A DNA stretch of 64,000 bases from Vespula vulgaris (lineage: Eukaryota; Arthropoda; Insecta; Hymenoptera; Vespidae), in assembly GCF_905475345.1 (NCBI RefSeq), contig NC_066593.1:1252274-1316273 (forward strand), in the 5' to 3' direction. Position numbers and translations under genes: made by a program. This document shows, one piece after another, positions 14,034-26,274 of the stretch (position 1 is the first letter of the stretch; each line of letters begins with the position of its first letter). The notes under the pieces were generated by a model. That model was not told where the DNA came from. It did no database searches and worked only from the letters and a program-made list of their open reading frames with translations.

Positions 14034-14694
14034 GTAAGAAAAATGGCAAGGGCGTGGCGAATATGATTTATCAGACGTTCTGACACGTACCTCCTGAAGG
14101 ATGCGTAACATGAGCGTTACCGACTAATGGATATTTCCTGCTTCTTTCCTTGACTTACCTGAAACACGTAAGGGAAAATAGAAAATATAGAGAGCGAATT
14201 TTTTTTCTTTCCTTCTTTTTCCTTTTCTTTTCTTTTTTATTATTTTCTTTTTCTCTTTTTTTTTATTTTTTTTTTTATTTTTGAAATCCATCCATTCGGG
14301 ATTTCGTTTATGCGATTTCGATGTAGATGTTATCGAAGAAAAGAAAATAAATGAATGAATGAGCGAACGTACGTATGAAATAAAACGTAAAGTGAAACGA
14401 AACGAAAAATGAAACAGGACTCTGATGCTTGTTCTTCTTTTTGGCTTGTTTTCTTTTTCTTTCTTTTTTTTTTGTTCTTTCTTTTTTTTCCTTCTTCACT
14501 GATTGCAAGAGAGAGAGAGAGAGAGAGAGAGAGAGCACGATCAGCACAAAAGCTTATTTAGAATGCCTCGAGGTATATCCGATCGACGAAGAAGAAGACT
14601 TTCGTTTATAAAACGAGAAGGATGAGGTGTAAGAGGGGGTGTAGTCGAGGGGGTTGGGACGAGGAGGGAAGAGGGAGGAAGATGGGCCGACGAG

Positions 14695-14781
14695 TCGGAG
14701 TGTGATTAGAATTTTATTAATTGGCCGTTGCATAATTCATAACGGCGTCTTCCCGCTCATAAGAGACACTTGGCCGCTCTG
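14695..14781. promoter_or_regulatory. candidate conserved non-coding element
   Basis: A unique, non-coding block containing TTAATTGGCC at 14717-14726 (homeodomain-type core beside GGCC) and CATAATTCATAACGG, in the middle of simple-repeat DNA. The regulatory role is inferred from motif density only. Confidence 0.25.
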
Positions 14782-15089
14782 AAAAAAAAAATAAAAAAAG
14801 AAAGTACGAAGGTCTTGCTCGAAGAAAACGCAAAGGTCGTTGTGTCTGTGTTCAACCCCCTCTTCGATGCTCTTATCTTCTTAGGAGAATAGAGAAAGAG
14901 AGAGAAAGAGAAAGAGAGAACTTTCTCTTTCGTTTCAACGTAATTTTATGAAGGGTTCTCAACTAGGGTACAATCAAGTAGAGAAACCCAAACCGTTGCA
15001 ATTATTTCGTATAATTAAAGCTACGATTGTTTGACTTCGAAAATGTGTTTGATTATTATTCGATGTTACGGTCGTTTGCATTTCATTCG

Positions 15090-15092
15090 GAG

Positions 15093-15163
<71 letters not shown>
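15090..15163 (+). repeat. (GATA)n followed by (GA)n
   Basis: About nine GATA units run directly into a GA run. Confidence 0.9.
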
Positions 15164-15165
<2 letters not shown>

Positions 15166-16311
15166 GTCTGTTAGACGATAATCGAGCGACGAAGCGATGG
15201 ACGATGCGATTCATTATGAAAAGAGGATTACTCGATAAGGAGATTGCCAGAGGAATTTGGCGAGTAAATGAGTTTGCGGCCTGTGAGACAACTTATTCGA
15301 AGCCACGTTAGCGTTACGAAAGATGTCTGCTCCAAGATGTTTAATTTTTTCTTCCTTCTTTTTTATCTTTATTTTTATTTTTATTTTTATATTTATTTCT
15401 ATTCTTTTTTGTTCTTTTTTTTTTTTGCTCTTTTTCTTTTTTTCTTAAGGAGATCTCACGACAACGATATCGTAGTATCTCATAAAATATTTTTTATTCC
15501 ATGAATAATGTAATGTGCGAGAACGTCGTTACATCCGCTCGACGTATTATTATTAGCTCTCTCTCTCTCTTTCTCTTTCTCTGCTTTAACGGGTGTAACG
15601 AGGTCGTTCCAGCTTTCGCAGTTACTCTAAGAAGGCTCTTATCTCTCTCGCGTATACCTTACGTCCTCGAGATACGTTCCCGTGAAGTAAGTGCACCGCG
15701 GAGAGTCATTGTAAGATTTCTTTGGTTACGAGTGTCATCCAGCATCCTTGGTCGACTCGTTTCATTCGAGAGAATAAGACGCTGTCTACGTAACTCGTGC
15801 TCGATGTAACATCTCTTGGAATAAGGTGTGGCCGAACGATATAGCTACCATTCGAACCACAACACTTGGATAATGAAATTCATTTTATTTTATAACGAAT
15901 CGAATTATACGCTTAATCATCTCTAAGATCGATCATTCGTGTTTCGACGATTAAATTTTTTAAAAGATTTTATTACAATTACGATTATGATTATGACTGT
16001 GATTATGATGATGATGATGATGATGCTGCTGATGATAATTATTATTATTATCGTTATTATTATTAATCGAGGTTAATCTTTATAGTTTTAATCGACGATA
16101 ACGTATGACATTTTATGAGAGATCATGTTTGTGGAATGTATTATAAAATCTGTCCTAGATTAAAAGAGTTCAAAAAATGTTAATCAGCGGCAACGGTTCC
16201 GATGGCAAGGGTCTTTCTCGTTTGCTAACGTCACCTATCATCTCTCTCGTCGAGTTATTCCAAGAACGAGGCGAGGAAGCAGCGATCGCGTGAGAAAAAG
16301 CGAAAGAAAAA

Positions 16312-16314
16312 TAG

Positions 16315-16393
<79 letters not shown>

Positions 16394-16480
16394 AAGATAG
16401 ATAGATAGAAAGATAGATAGATAGAAAGAAAGAAAGACAGACAGACAGACAGACAGAAAAAAAGAAAGAAAAAGAGAGAG
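16312..16480 (+). repeat. long (GATA)n array with AAAG and CAGA tails
   Basis: More than 20 GATA units, then GAAA and CAGA units. It is one of the longest tetranucleotide arrays in the window and creates a Leu-Ser-Ile-Tyr frame on the minus strand. Confidence 0.9.
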
Positions 16481-17962
16481 GGAGAATACCTCCGCGTCCA
16501 CGAGCAAGAAGGTGTGGCCGGCTAAAAGCGAGCTAGTCCGTAATATATCTCGCTTTCAAGCTGGGAAATGATTTTCCGTGATATCGAATCTCGTGTTATG
16601 ATAAAAGCAAGTAACGTGGAATGAAAAGAGAGGAAAGAAGAGGAAGAAGAAAGGTTAAGGAAGAGGTCGTCGCGAACAAGTCTCGTCGCAGCTAACGACG
16701 TAGCCAAACTCTCTATCGTCGACTGTGTTTCTGTCTCTGAGTAGGATTAAAGGAACTGGACTCTTCGGAAGACTATTACGTCAGAAACGACGAGGACGAC
16801 GACGACGACCGTTACTTCCCTCTCTTTCTCCTCTTTCTCTTTCTCACTATCTATCTATCTATCTATCTCTTTCTCTTTCTGTGGCCACGAGCCCACATAC
16901 GACTCGCGTCGACATGCTCTCTCAGTGAAGAGATAGCAAAAGCCTCTAGCAGAGGAAGCTTCAGAGCTACGTGCCAGATGGTCAGGCACATATATATCCG
17001 AGGTGTGTCCGACCAATATGACTGATTACAATCTCTCTCTTTCTCTCTCACCGTCTGTCTATCTGTCTGTCTCTCTCTCTCTCTCTCTCTTTCTATTCGA
17101 AAGGCTCACGACTCCGTAGCAAGGTTCCGGCCTGGTGCAGCTCAGGTACAAGTCTCGAGACTTCTAGCAACAACCCCCTCCCTCCCTCCCTTCCTCCCTC
17201 CCTTCCTTCTTCCCTTTCCCCTCTTTCGAGCTAGGACTCGAGACGCAGGCTTTAATAAATGGGGTCCGGCCGAGGTTACAACCTTCATCAGCGTAGATAC
17301 ACCTGATAGCATCGCCAATCTCGTCACGCCGCCCAGCCACCATTACCAAAGTGTCTACTGTACTTTGCCACATGCTTTGCCTCGACGATCTCCTTCCTTT
17401 TCTTTATATTTTCTATGCGTGCAAGAGAGAAGGTTAGATAAGGTGTACGCGAGAAAACGAGAATAAAGACGATGAAGATACCTTAGTAAGTCTTCCTTGT
17501 ATCTTCTCTTGTTGATAATTATTAGTAATCTTTCTTAACACTCTTATCTTCTCTGCCCTTCCCTTTTCTTTTTCTTCTCTTTTCTTATTTTCTCTTCTTT
17601 ACTCTTGCCGATGCAAAATGTGTACAAACTATTACTATCATCGAATGTCTTAAATTGTATTCATATTAATTACGAGTTAAATAATATCCTCTCTCTCTCT
17701 CTCTCTTTTTCTTTCTCTTCTCTTTGAATTATTAATAATCTTTCGTTAAGTATCATATAGATGAGAAGATAATTATACGATTAAATTACCTTGCCACGAC
17801 AGTTATTACTTTGTCTCAAAGATATCAACGAAAGTCCTCGTTCCTCTTCGGTATTGCAATTTAACCGTCAATCGAGCATCGAGCGACTATCGAAATTACA
17901 GTGAGAGAGAAAGAGAGACAGAGAGAGGGAGAGAGAGAGAGGGGGGAGAGAGAGTTACTACA

Positions 17963-18707
17963 ATGTATCAGGCTGTTCGATTAGGTCTTTACATGACTGA
18001 CATGCATAAAATCAGCATTAAGCAGCTTGTTCAGATAACGTACACGTGTGAACGAACGAGCGTTTTAGTCGAGCGAACATTACGAGTCCACTCGTACGCG
18101 TTGGTTTATTCATTAATGCGTTTGACACTCGATCAACTCGTTCCTTCTCTAGCGGATTCATCGAAAAAGGAAAAAAAGAGAAAAGATGAGGAAAGGGAGG
18201 GGGAGGAAAAAAAACCGGAAACGTATGAATAATTAAAGGAGAACATATTTCCTTCGCTTGGATTAACTTAAAAATTAATCCGAGCACCGTCGAGACAATA
18301 ATTTTCCTGCGAACCAGCAAAGAACGTAAATGCTTAATGAAAGTCAACGAGGATTTATCTTCTTCTACTATTTCTTTCTTCCTTTCTCTTTCTATCTTTT
18401 TTTCTGTCTCTCTTTTTCTTTTTTTCTTTTCGTTTTTCACAGTCGAGACGAAGAAAGAAACGACGCGTTATTTCGTACATCTTTGTTTAGGATTCACGAC
18501 GTGGTAAAATCCAATATCGGTTCCTTCGAGGTCACTCTCTGTAGCCACTCCGTTGTTTGCATTGCACCAAGAGTAGAAACTTCCGATTCGGCATGTTTGC
18601 TCTTGGATCTACGTAACGCTTATCCCAACGTAAACCGATTGTTAGCACCTAATAACGTGGCATGTTTACACGACGACAATCTCAAAGATTTAATCTCAGG
18701 TGTATAA
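17963..18707 (+). CDS. unrecognised protein, possible two-exon gene
   Basis: Proposed join 17963-18222 and 18443-18707 (TAA), giving 174 residues. Exon 1 opens with ATG in context CTACAATG; the peptide starts MYQAVRLGLYMTDMHK, looks helical, and ends in a Lys/Glu-rich stretch. Its donor AAC|GTATGA leaves two bases. Exon 2 has a strong acceptor, a long T/C run then TTTTTCACAG, and accepts those two bases in phase. It encodes RDEERNDALFRTSLFRIHDV and later CIAPRVETSDSACLLLDLRN. The frame could instead leave at TCAG|GTGTAT (18699) into a further exon. I recognise no domain. The exon 2 composition is protein-like and free of simple repeats, but there is no nearby poly(A) signal (the closest AATAAA is at about 19,188). 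Confidence 0.35.
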
Positions 18708-20798
18708 GTACTTTAATTTCTGTGCGTCTCATGATTTTACTACGTGTCCGATGACTTCCTAATTTAAATTGAATCGATTATTCAAGTTATTGACAAATTC
18801 CTAAGAGACATTCGAGGGTACATTAATGTCCTACAGAGAGCCGGTTTATTACCACTATAAAGATCTATTGACGCTCGAGTAAACGTTAGACGTTAAGAGC
18901 CCACACACAATATCGAGTTCAGAAATTAATTTAGTGGTTTACTAGTGCGTACTGTGGCTATTGGTATTGCATGTAATAACGAAGGTAATATGCATTTCGT
19001 GATATGCCTGTCGATAAATTCGTGCAAGTAATTACGTGCTCGTTGATATTTTTATATTTTTTTTTTTAATTATTCCTCTTCACCGATAATCCAGTTGCTA
19101 TATTCTATATTCGGCCAACTTACTAACGCATTCTTTCCAACGTTCAAAGCTTTTTCCGTAATATAATCGAATTTAATTTATCGCCATGCAATAAAATATA
19201 TCGAAGATGGTAGAAAGAACCGAATATTTATGCCGTTTTTGCGGACGGAACAAAACCGGATTCTCTCTTTTGGAATTTAATTGCTAAAAGAAAATAATTC
19301 CGGTCGAAATGCCAGACAAAATGGAAGAAAGAGGGAAAGGGAGGAAAATTTTTTTTTAATTAAATAAATAATTAAAAAAAAAACACCAAAGAAAACAATA
19401 TCGATAGAAAATGGGAACCATTCTTGATAAGTTCTTTAATTCTCTATCTTTCTATTATTTTCTTCTTTTTCAAGTGTCTATTAATCACATGAACCCGTTC
19501 GATTTAGATGCGCTCGTAGCTCAGTGATCACCTCTGGTGAGGCATTATAATTGAATTCGATTGTCTCGAGGCTTGGAATATGCAAATGAATTTATACCAG
19601 GCGCCAATCTCTAGCGCCCGCTCGTGTTTCCGTGGTCGTGTACAAATGGAAATTGAAAATGCAGAGAACGAGCGAGCGAGCGAGCAAGCAAGCAAGCAAG
19701 CAAGCAATAAAGAGAGGCAGAGAGGAAGAGGAAGAGAAGAGAGAAAGAGAAAAAGAGAAAGTACGATCGAAATGAAAATTTATGAGATGCAGTTTGCAAA
19801 CTTAACGTCTCGGAAAAAAGTATCGCGAGATATTTCCTTTCGCTTGCGCGATGTTCGCATCAATATATAAAAATGATAGATAGATAGATGTGATTCTTGA
19901 AGGGTAGAAAAGAAATATGTATATACATATATATCTATATATATATATATTTATTTATTTCGAAACGATCATAAAATTAATTTCGATCGTAACACGATCG
20001 ATAAGTATATCTCTCTTCGTCCTACTTTTAATTTCATCCATTCGCCCATGAATAATTATTTGTAAAGAAAGATATAGAAGGAGTAGAAAGACGAGGGAAA
20101 GGTCAGATGAGATATACACATCAGAATCAGGATTACTTTTGTGGACAAGTTAAAGTACTTCGCCCTTAACGGGCTGTACCTTTTTGATAAGACGACGATG
20201 AGCATCTTAGAGATCGTTCCTTCCTCTTAGAACCGGCAAACTCCTCTACAATTTAGATTAGATCGAGTCGTCAAAGTCGTTGGCTTTAATGGCCAGCGCG
20301 TTAAGTCGTATGATCGTGTACGTAAGCTGCGAGATGTAAGCGAGAAAGAGAGAGAGAAATAGAGATAGAGAAAGAAAGAGAGAGAGAGAGAGAGAGGGAT
20401 GGATAGATGGTAGATGAATCTAAAATGATAGAAAGACAGAGTGAGATAAAGATGGACGACGTAAAGTGGACGAAATTACGAGGGCGATTCAGCTTGGTCG
20501 TTCAGCTTTCGCGGTTTTATCACGCGTCGTCCTCTGTGATTACACGTAGCGAGAGCTCGTTACTTGGTAGCTTGTGGTAAATATAACCATGGATTATGTC
20601 GCACGATACCAGCGTCACGATCATTGAATACCGGACTTTCAAACTGGAAAGTCTGTGAAGACAGGCTTTGACTGAAAATTACGAGGGATATGGAATCTGG
20701 AGAATGAAGTTCTTTATTTTTATCTCTTTTGGAATCAACGAGCGAATTGGTATTAAGAGGAGGAAGAGGAAGAGAAAGACAGAGAAAGAGATAGAGAA

Positions 20799-20842
<44 letters not shown>

Positions 20843-21182
20843 GGAGACAGCTTGAATTTATTAAATCCGCTTGATCGAAGCATAAGAAGCAACTAACGAG
20901 CGGATTACACGTGCCAGAATGACGATGCTAGAATTCGTAGGGAGATGAGTATAAGGAGGAAAGAAAATCGATTATCGTCCTAGTACTTAGTGTTTCATTT
21001 AATTTTCATTATGGCGTGTACACGTACACATCTGAATATACGATATATAATATGGTATATCTAGATACGTCAATGCCAAAGAGAAAATCGTGGCGATGGG
21101 TTTTCCTTGGGCAAATAAAGAAAAAAAGAAAGGAGAAAAGAGAGAGAGAGAAAGAGAGGAAAAAAAGAAGATACATATAAAC
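18708..21182. other. non-coding stretch between the two gene candidates
   Basis: AT-rich unique sequence to about 19,500, then GA-rich and AT-rich tracts. A tRNA A-box-like string lies at about 19,512 without a matching B box or acceptor stem. No gene supported. Confidence 0.5.
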
Positions 21183-21526
21183 CTTGAATGGCATTGTATG
21201 AGAGTCATGTAGGTTGGGTGATGACCACAGTATTTCGACGGCGTCGTTGATTCTCAATGCATACTGTTTGCCAAGCCCAGAAGCTGGTCCCAACGAGAAC
21301 GATAGCAAAGCACTACCCAACATCGGCAGCAACAGTAGAAGCTTGCTGGTTAGGTGGAGCCAACCAGTAGAAGGTATCTTCTCGTGTCTGGCACATATTG
21401 CATCGTTCCCAAACTCCGGACTTTCCGGCCATACAAATGCAAACACGAAACGCGTAACCCGAACGTGCTGGAGTACTTCATGGATAGTACGTTCGCGTTT
21501 CTCATCGGTGAGAGCATCGTTACTAG
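21183..21526 (-). CDS. exon-like block with a hydrophobic segment, unknown protein
   Basis: Read on the minus strand. The acceptor is a long CT-rich tract ending TTTCCTAG, and the donor is TTCAAG|GTTTAT at 21183. The 344-nt block is open in one frame: LTDEKRERTIHEVLQHVRV, then VWPESPEFGND, then a hydrophobic stretch SKLLLLLPMLGSALLSFSLG, then DAVEILWSSPNLHDSH. One membrane segment after a Trp-Pro motif is loosely reminiscent of N-termini of insect odorant receptors, but this is weak. The opposite strand is also open (starting GDDHSISTASLILNAY) with a Ser/Pro-rich shadow-like composition. No partner exon was found. Confidence 0.3.
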
Positions 21527-21981
21527 CTAGGAAAGAGAGAAAGAGAGAGAGAGAATGCGAGACTACTGGCATCGCTACTACCATCGTACGAAGACCACTC
21601 AGAAATTCCATAAATTTTTAAATCGTCCGCGTAAAGGCAGACTTTTTAAAAAAAAGGAGAGAGATAAAGAGAGGGAGAGAGAGAGAGAGAGAGAGAGGAA
21701 ATGCTAGTGAAACGAAAGGTACGGAAAGTAGGGACGATGAAAAGGAGTTAGAAAGGAGGACGGAAAGCAACTGAAAGAACGATCCTTTGAGCGCTTTCAG
21801 CTATACCAAGGGGTATAGTAATCCAGGCTTAAGCGTACTAGGAGGAAGAACGTACTTACTAGTGGACAGAAAGTCTCTCGCATACGTTAAGTACAATTTC
21901 CTCTTTATAATATAATCAATGGAATGAATCGATGGGTTCGTTGAACTACTACGCTATGAAATTCCCTTTCGATGAAGCAAA

Positions 21982-22012
<31 letters not shown>

Positions 22013-22200
22013 TTTCCAGGCATCGAGACAAGCTGGAATGAAAAAAAAATAAAAGAAAAGAGAAGGAAAAAAAGAAAGAAAATAGTAAAAAAAAAAAAAA
22101 GAAAAAGGGAAAAAGAAAGAGATATGAAAAAGTATGTAAAGCGCTTCATCATCTCTCGTTTGAAGCGATAAAGGAAAAAGAAAAAAGAAGAAAAAAAGAG

Positions 22201-22238
<38 letters not shown>

Positions 22239-22500
22239 AAGAAAGAGAGAAGGGTGAGACTCAGGGGTGCAACGAAGCGGACGAACGAAGGCAAGGAAAA
22301 AAAGGAAGAAAAAAAAAAGAAGAAAAAAGGAGCAAGAAAAACCCGACGACTTCGATTTTGTCACTCTCAGTCACTCGAGGACTGAGACATTCCCTCAAGT
22401 TATTCTCTTCGGGGCGAATCGAGGCTGGGTAACTCGGAAATATCAGTTTCCGCTTGAACGCGTGCAACGGCTGTAAGTTTCCCTCGAAGGGCGCTCTGGG

Positions 22501-22503
<3 letters not shown>

Positions 22504-22552
<49 letters not shown>
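22504..22552 (+). repeat. (CT)n
   Basis: Nearly perfect run of about 48 bases. Confidence 0.9.
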
Positions 22553-22553
<1 letters not shown>

Positions 22554-23145
22554 GTTTCTTTTTTCCTTTCCACGCGAAAGAGAAAGAAGGAAAGAGAGAA
22601 AGATATTTTCAATGTGGTGAAAAATTCGCGTAGCTCGCGATTCCCTTGGGTCGTAGGGGTCGCGCGTACGTCGTTTCATGTTTTCTGGTTCGCGTGACAT
22701 TTCCACTCAACGTCAGATTTTCCATTCGTGTGCTTTTTCTTTTTCTGTCTTTCTCTCTCTCTCTCTCTATCTATTTATCTCTTTTCATCTTCATCCCTAT
22801 TTCTCTCTCGATCTCTTTCAACGAGACTTTCAGCCGGTGCATAGATATGCGCGCGAGAACTTAGATTTACCGATGCGTTCGTACGAACGAATAAAAGAGA
22901 CGAACGATGAAAAAATCAAAAAGAAAGGAATAAGGCAACTACGTTAAGCTCGACTTAATCGTCGGCAAATCAGACAAGGTGCAATTCAGTTTTATTATCG
23001 GTTGTCGCGCAAAGGTGAAACGACTTTGCCATCGGGTCAGGAAAGGCCGCAAAGCGCTGCACTTGCTATCTTTATTATTACGTCGAGGTCTTTACCCTGT
23101 TAACCGGCACTACTGTATATCTATGAAAGAGAGAAAGAGTAAAAA

Positions 23146-23185
<40 letters not shown>

Positions 23186-23286
23186 TTCTCCGTTATTTCT
23201 CGTGTTTCGATCTTTTTCATCGAGTAAACTTCTTCTTCGTTTATATCGTCGAATTTAAAAATATCTTGATTATCGAAGTAGAAAAA

Positions 23287-23331
<45 letters not shown>

Positions 23332-23602
23332 TAGAGAAAGAAAAAAAAGCGATAATGTAACAGAACGTTCGTGTCGCATAACGCCTTTATTTTCCATGCT
23401 AAAGTCTGTCCCATAAAGATAAGAATACAGGTACGTTATTTACTTTATTGCGTTGTAAAACCGAGCATTTAAATACGATTTGTGTTGGAATGTAGACCGT
23501 GGACCGATATATTCGCGCGCTCGTATCACTGTCAATTTGAAGGAAACTTCAAAAATATTCTCTTTTACCCATCTTGTCCCTCCTTCATATTGCAAAAAAA
23601 AA

Positions 23603-23607
<5 letters not shown>

Positions 23608-23656
<49 letters not shown>
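23608..23656 (+). repeat. (TA)n
   Basis: Perfect TA run of about 49 bases after TGTGTG. Confidence 0.9.
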
Positions 23657-23658
<2 letters not shown>

Positions 23659-23854
23659 TTCTTTCTCTCTTTTCTCAGCGCGTATATTTTATTCGATACC
23701 TTTTGTTATCGCTGAGATTTTGATTTCAAACCGTATTATACATATAGAAACGTTAAAAGGTAAAGGGTATGAAAGAAAATAGGTAGAGACGATTCGTGCT
23801 GACACGCGCGATTTCAAATTAGGTTTCGTTCATACGTTTTATTGTAGTAGCTAG

Positions 23855-23882
23855 CTAGGTAGGTAGGTAGGTAGGTAGGTAC
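23855..23882 (+). repeat. (AGGT)n
   Basis: About seven AGGT units preceded by CTAGCTAGC. Confidence 0.85.
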
Positions 23883-26119
23883 GTGTTTCCACGGATCGAC
23901 CAATACTCGTAATATCCGGTCGCGGAAAAAGGTCAGCTCTCACAGTCCATGTCCCTCTAGCGCAATTCAGCCCCTTTGGCACCACGTACGCGATAGGACG
24001 CGAGTTTATTTGAAACTTCGTTTATCGCGAACGCGAGGAAATAGCACGTGTGTGACACGTACCTATATCGTTGTATTCGGTTAAACGCAATGGCGGCTCG
24101 GTCCTTCTTCCTTTTTTATTTATTCCCTTTTCCTGTTTTTTTTTTCTCTTTCTTCTTTCAAATTGATCGAATTGTTGGAATATACTTCGCGTCGATTTTA
24201 TTATCACCCAAGAAAGGAAGAACGGGATCGAAGGGATACGATCCGTCTCGTTTGAAATTATTGTCGATAATACGAGCTCAACGTTTTTACAAGTATCATT
24301 GGTAAACGTGTCTCGGAAAATCGAAATTAAAGATATTTCCAATTTATAGATATCGTCTTGTACGTTAGGTAAATTAACACGAGCCAGGAACGCGTTATTT
24401 AAACGATGTTCGTTCCATGTAAGTAGTTATAAAATAACAGGAGATATCTAACGTGGCTTAGAACGAGAAATCGATGGGGGAAGAAATCGAATTCGATTCT
24501 ATTCGTTCCGATAAGATCGAAGCGCGGAATAGTCTTTGGCAAACTCGAATTAACAGTACGCTGGGCTCAGAGAGAAATTGATTCGATTCGCGTCTCTCTC
24601 TCTCTCTCTCTCTTTTTCTCTTCCTCTCTCTTTGTCTCTTCTTCGGAAGAGAGGCCGAACGAAGAGAGTCACGGCCTTCGTGCTTCGAAGCTCCCCTTCG
24701 ACTCGAGCTTTTAATGGTCAAGCACTGGTGCTGGCTTACGCAATTAAACCGGGCACCGGTAACGAGTTTCAACCCCCCGCGTGTACCTTCGGTTAAGTGA
24801 ATTAAATCCACTCGGCACGCTGGGGCTATTCGGCCACCCCAATACCCACCTCCGCACCTACCTACAACTTCTGCGACCTTTTCCTCCTCCTCTACCTCCT
24901 TCTCCTCCATCTCCTTCTCTTTCTCCTCTACCACTTCCTCCCTCTCCTCCTTCACTCCCCTCCTTTTCCTTCTCTTCCTATTCCTCTTGCAGTCGAGACT
25001 GTAAGTGGTCAACGGAAGATACGATTACGACGACGACGTAACTGTGGAGGACCGATCGGGTTCGACCATTTAGTTCCGCCAAGCAAATCGTCCTGAATAA
25101 AGTCATTCCAGTTTAAATGGAAGAGATAAATTCGCGTTCGAGCGTTCGAACCGAATGTAAGAATTTTAAAGAGAAAAATATGATTAATCGAACATCGAAA
25201 CAATCGTTTTCCTGCAATTCCCGAATTATTTCTCTACGTATTTCTTCGTTTAGATCTATCATTAGATTTTGCTACGATAGTATCGTTTCTTAAAAAAAAA
25301 AAAAAAAAAAGAAAGAAAGATAATGAAAAGAAAAAAATTAAGAAGAATCAATTTGGATATATTCAAATCTGTTTAATTTATCCTCGATTCGACATCGTCG
25401 TTCATTCTTCGTTCACAAATATTATAAATTTCATCGTGTAATATTTAATAAGAAACTTTTATTTTCTATATTATCGAACAAGCTTAGATAATTATTCCTC
25501 TTTATCGCGTGACTCGAGCTAAGTGAATTTAATAAATTTTCATAGGCGACAGCTAGGATAAACGTTCGCAAGAAAATACAATTACGATATAACAACGAAC
25601 GTACATTATAAATAACTTTTTATCGAGTTTATCTGAAATTGTGCATCAAAGAGAAATGTCCCGTCTAATAACTCTTAAGTCTTATTTAAAACTTTAATAC
25701 AGATGTTACGCCGTTAAAACGGGAAAGAAAAGAAAGAGAACGAAGAAAAAAAAATTATGAAGAGAGAAAAAAATCGATATTACTGATAAGTATTAATAGG
25801 AGTAAAATGATGCGGTTCGTTCAAGATACTAAGATGAAAGTAGCTCCTTTCAATTTTCATTTCCTCTTTCGTCGACAGATGCAGTTATACCGATTCCGAG
25901 GGTCAGGACGTTTCGCGATTACGTTTGCGAACGACGAATCGTCCGAGCTCGTACGATTCTACCTCTGCTTGAACGATCAGAGACTCGAGAGAGAGACAGA
26001 GAGAGAGAGAAAGAGAAAGAAAGAGAGAAAGAGAGAGAAAGAGAGATAGACATGTCTGATTGCCCCTGCCAGAATAGGGATTTAAACAGTTCGAATGCAC
26101 TTCCTGTTCGTTCCTTCCT

Positions 26120-26274
26120 TCGTTCGTTCGTTCGTTCGTTCGTTCGTTCGTTCGTTCGTTCGTACATTTGTTCGTTCGTTCGTTCGTTTCGTTCGTTCGT
26201 TTCGTTCGTTCGTTTCGTTTCGTTTCGTTCGTTCGTTCGTTCGTTTCGTTCGTTCGTTCGTTCGTTCGTTCGTT
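26120..26274 (+). repeat. (TTCG)n array with TTTCG interruptions
   Basis: About 155 bases of TTCG units with periodic extra T. The unit has no stop in any frame on either strand, so it opens several overlapping frames encoding FVRS or NERT repeats. These are not genes. Confidence 0.9.

Larger units (their letters stand above)
8251..17962. other. non-coding, microsatellite-dense DNA
   Basis: Same texture as the preceding region. Unique islands occur at about 8640-8800, 9540-9900, 11640-12120, 13540-13760 and 14640-14781. A minus-strand frame of 187 codons at 12122-12685 runs through a CA/AT microsatellite and shows no family signature. No supported gene. Confidence 0.55.

Noticed and set aside
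16318..16400. CRISPR-like regular repeats
   Set aside because: A simple GATA microsatellite with no spacers, in a eukaryotic genome.
19206..19287. Short frame MVERTEYLCRFCGRNKTGF with CxxC
   Set aside because: Under 30 codons, no splice borders and no conserved domain length; probably chance.
19512..19580. tRNA-like string GCGCTCGTAGCTCAGTGATC
   Set aside because: Resembles a tRNA 5' half with an A box, but there is no anticodon arm, proper B box or matching acceptor stem.
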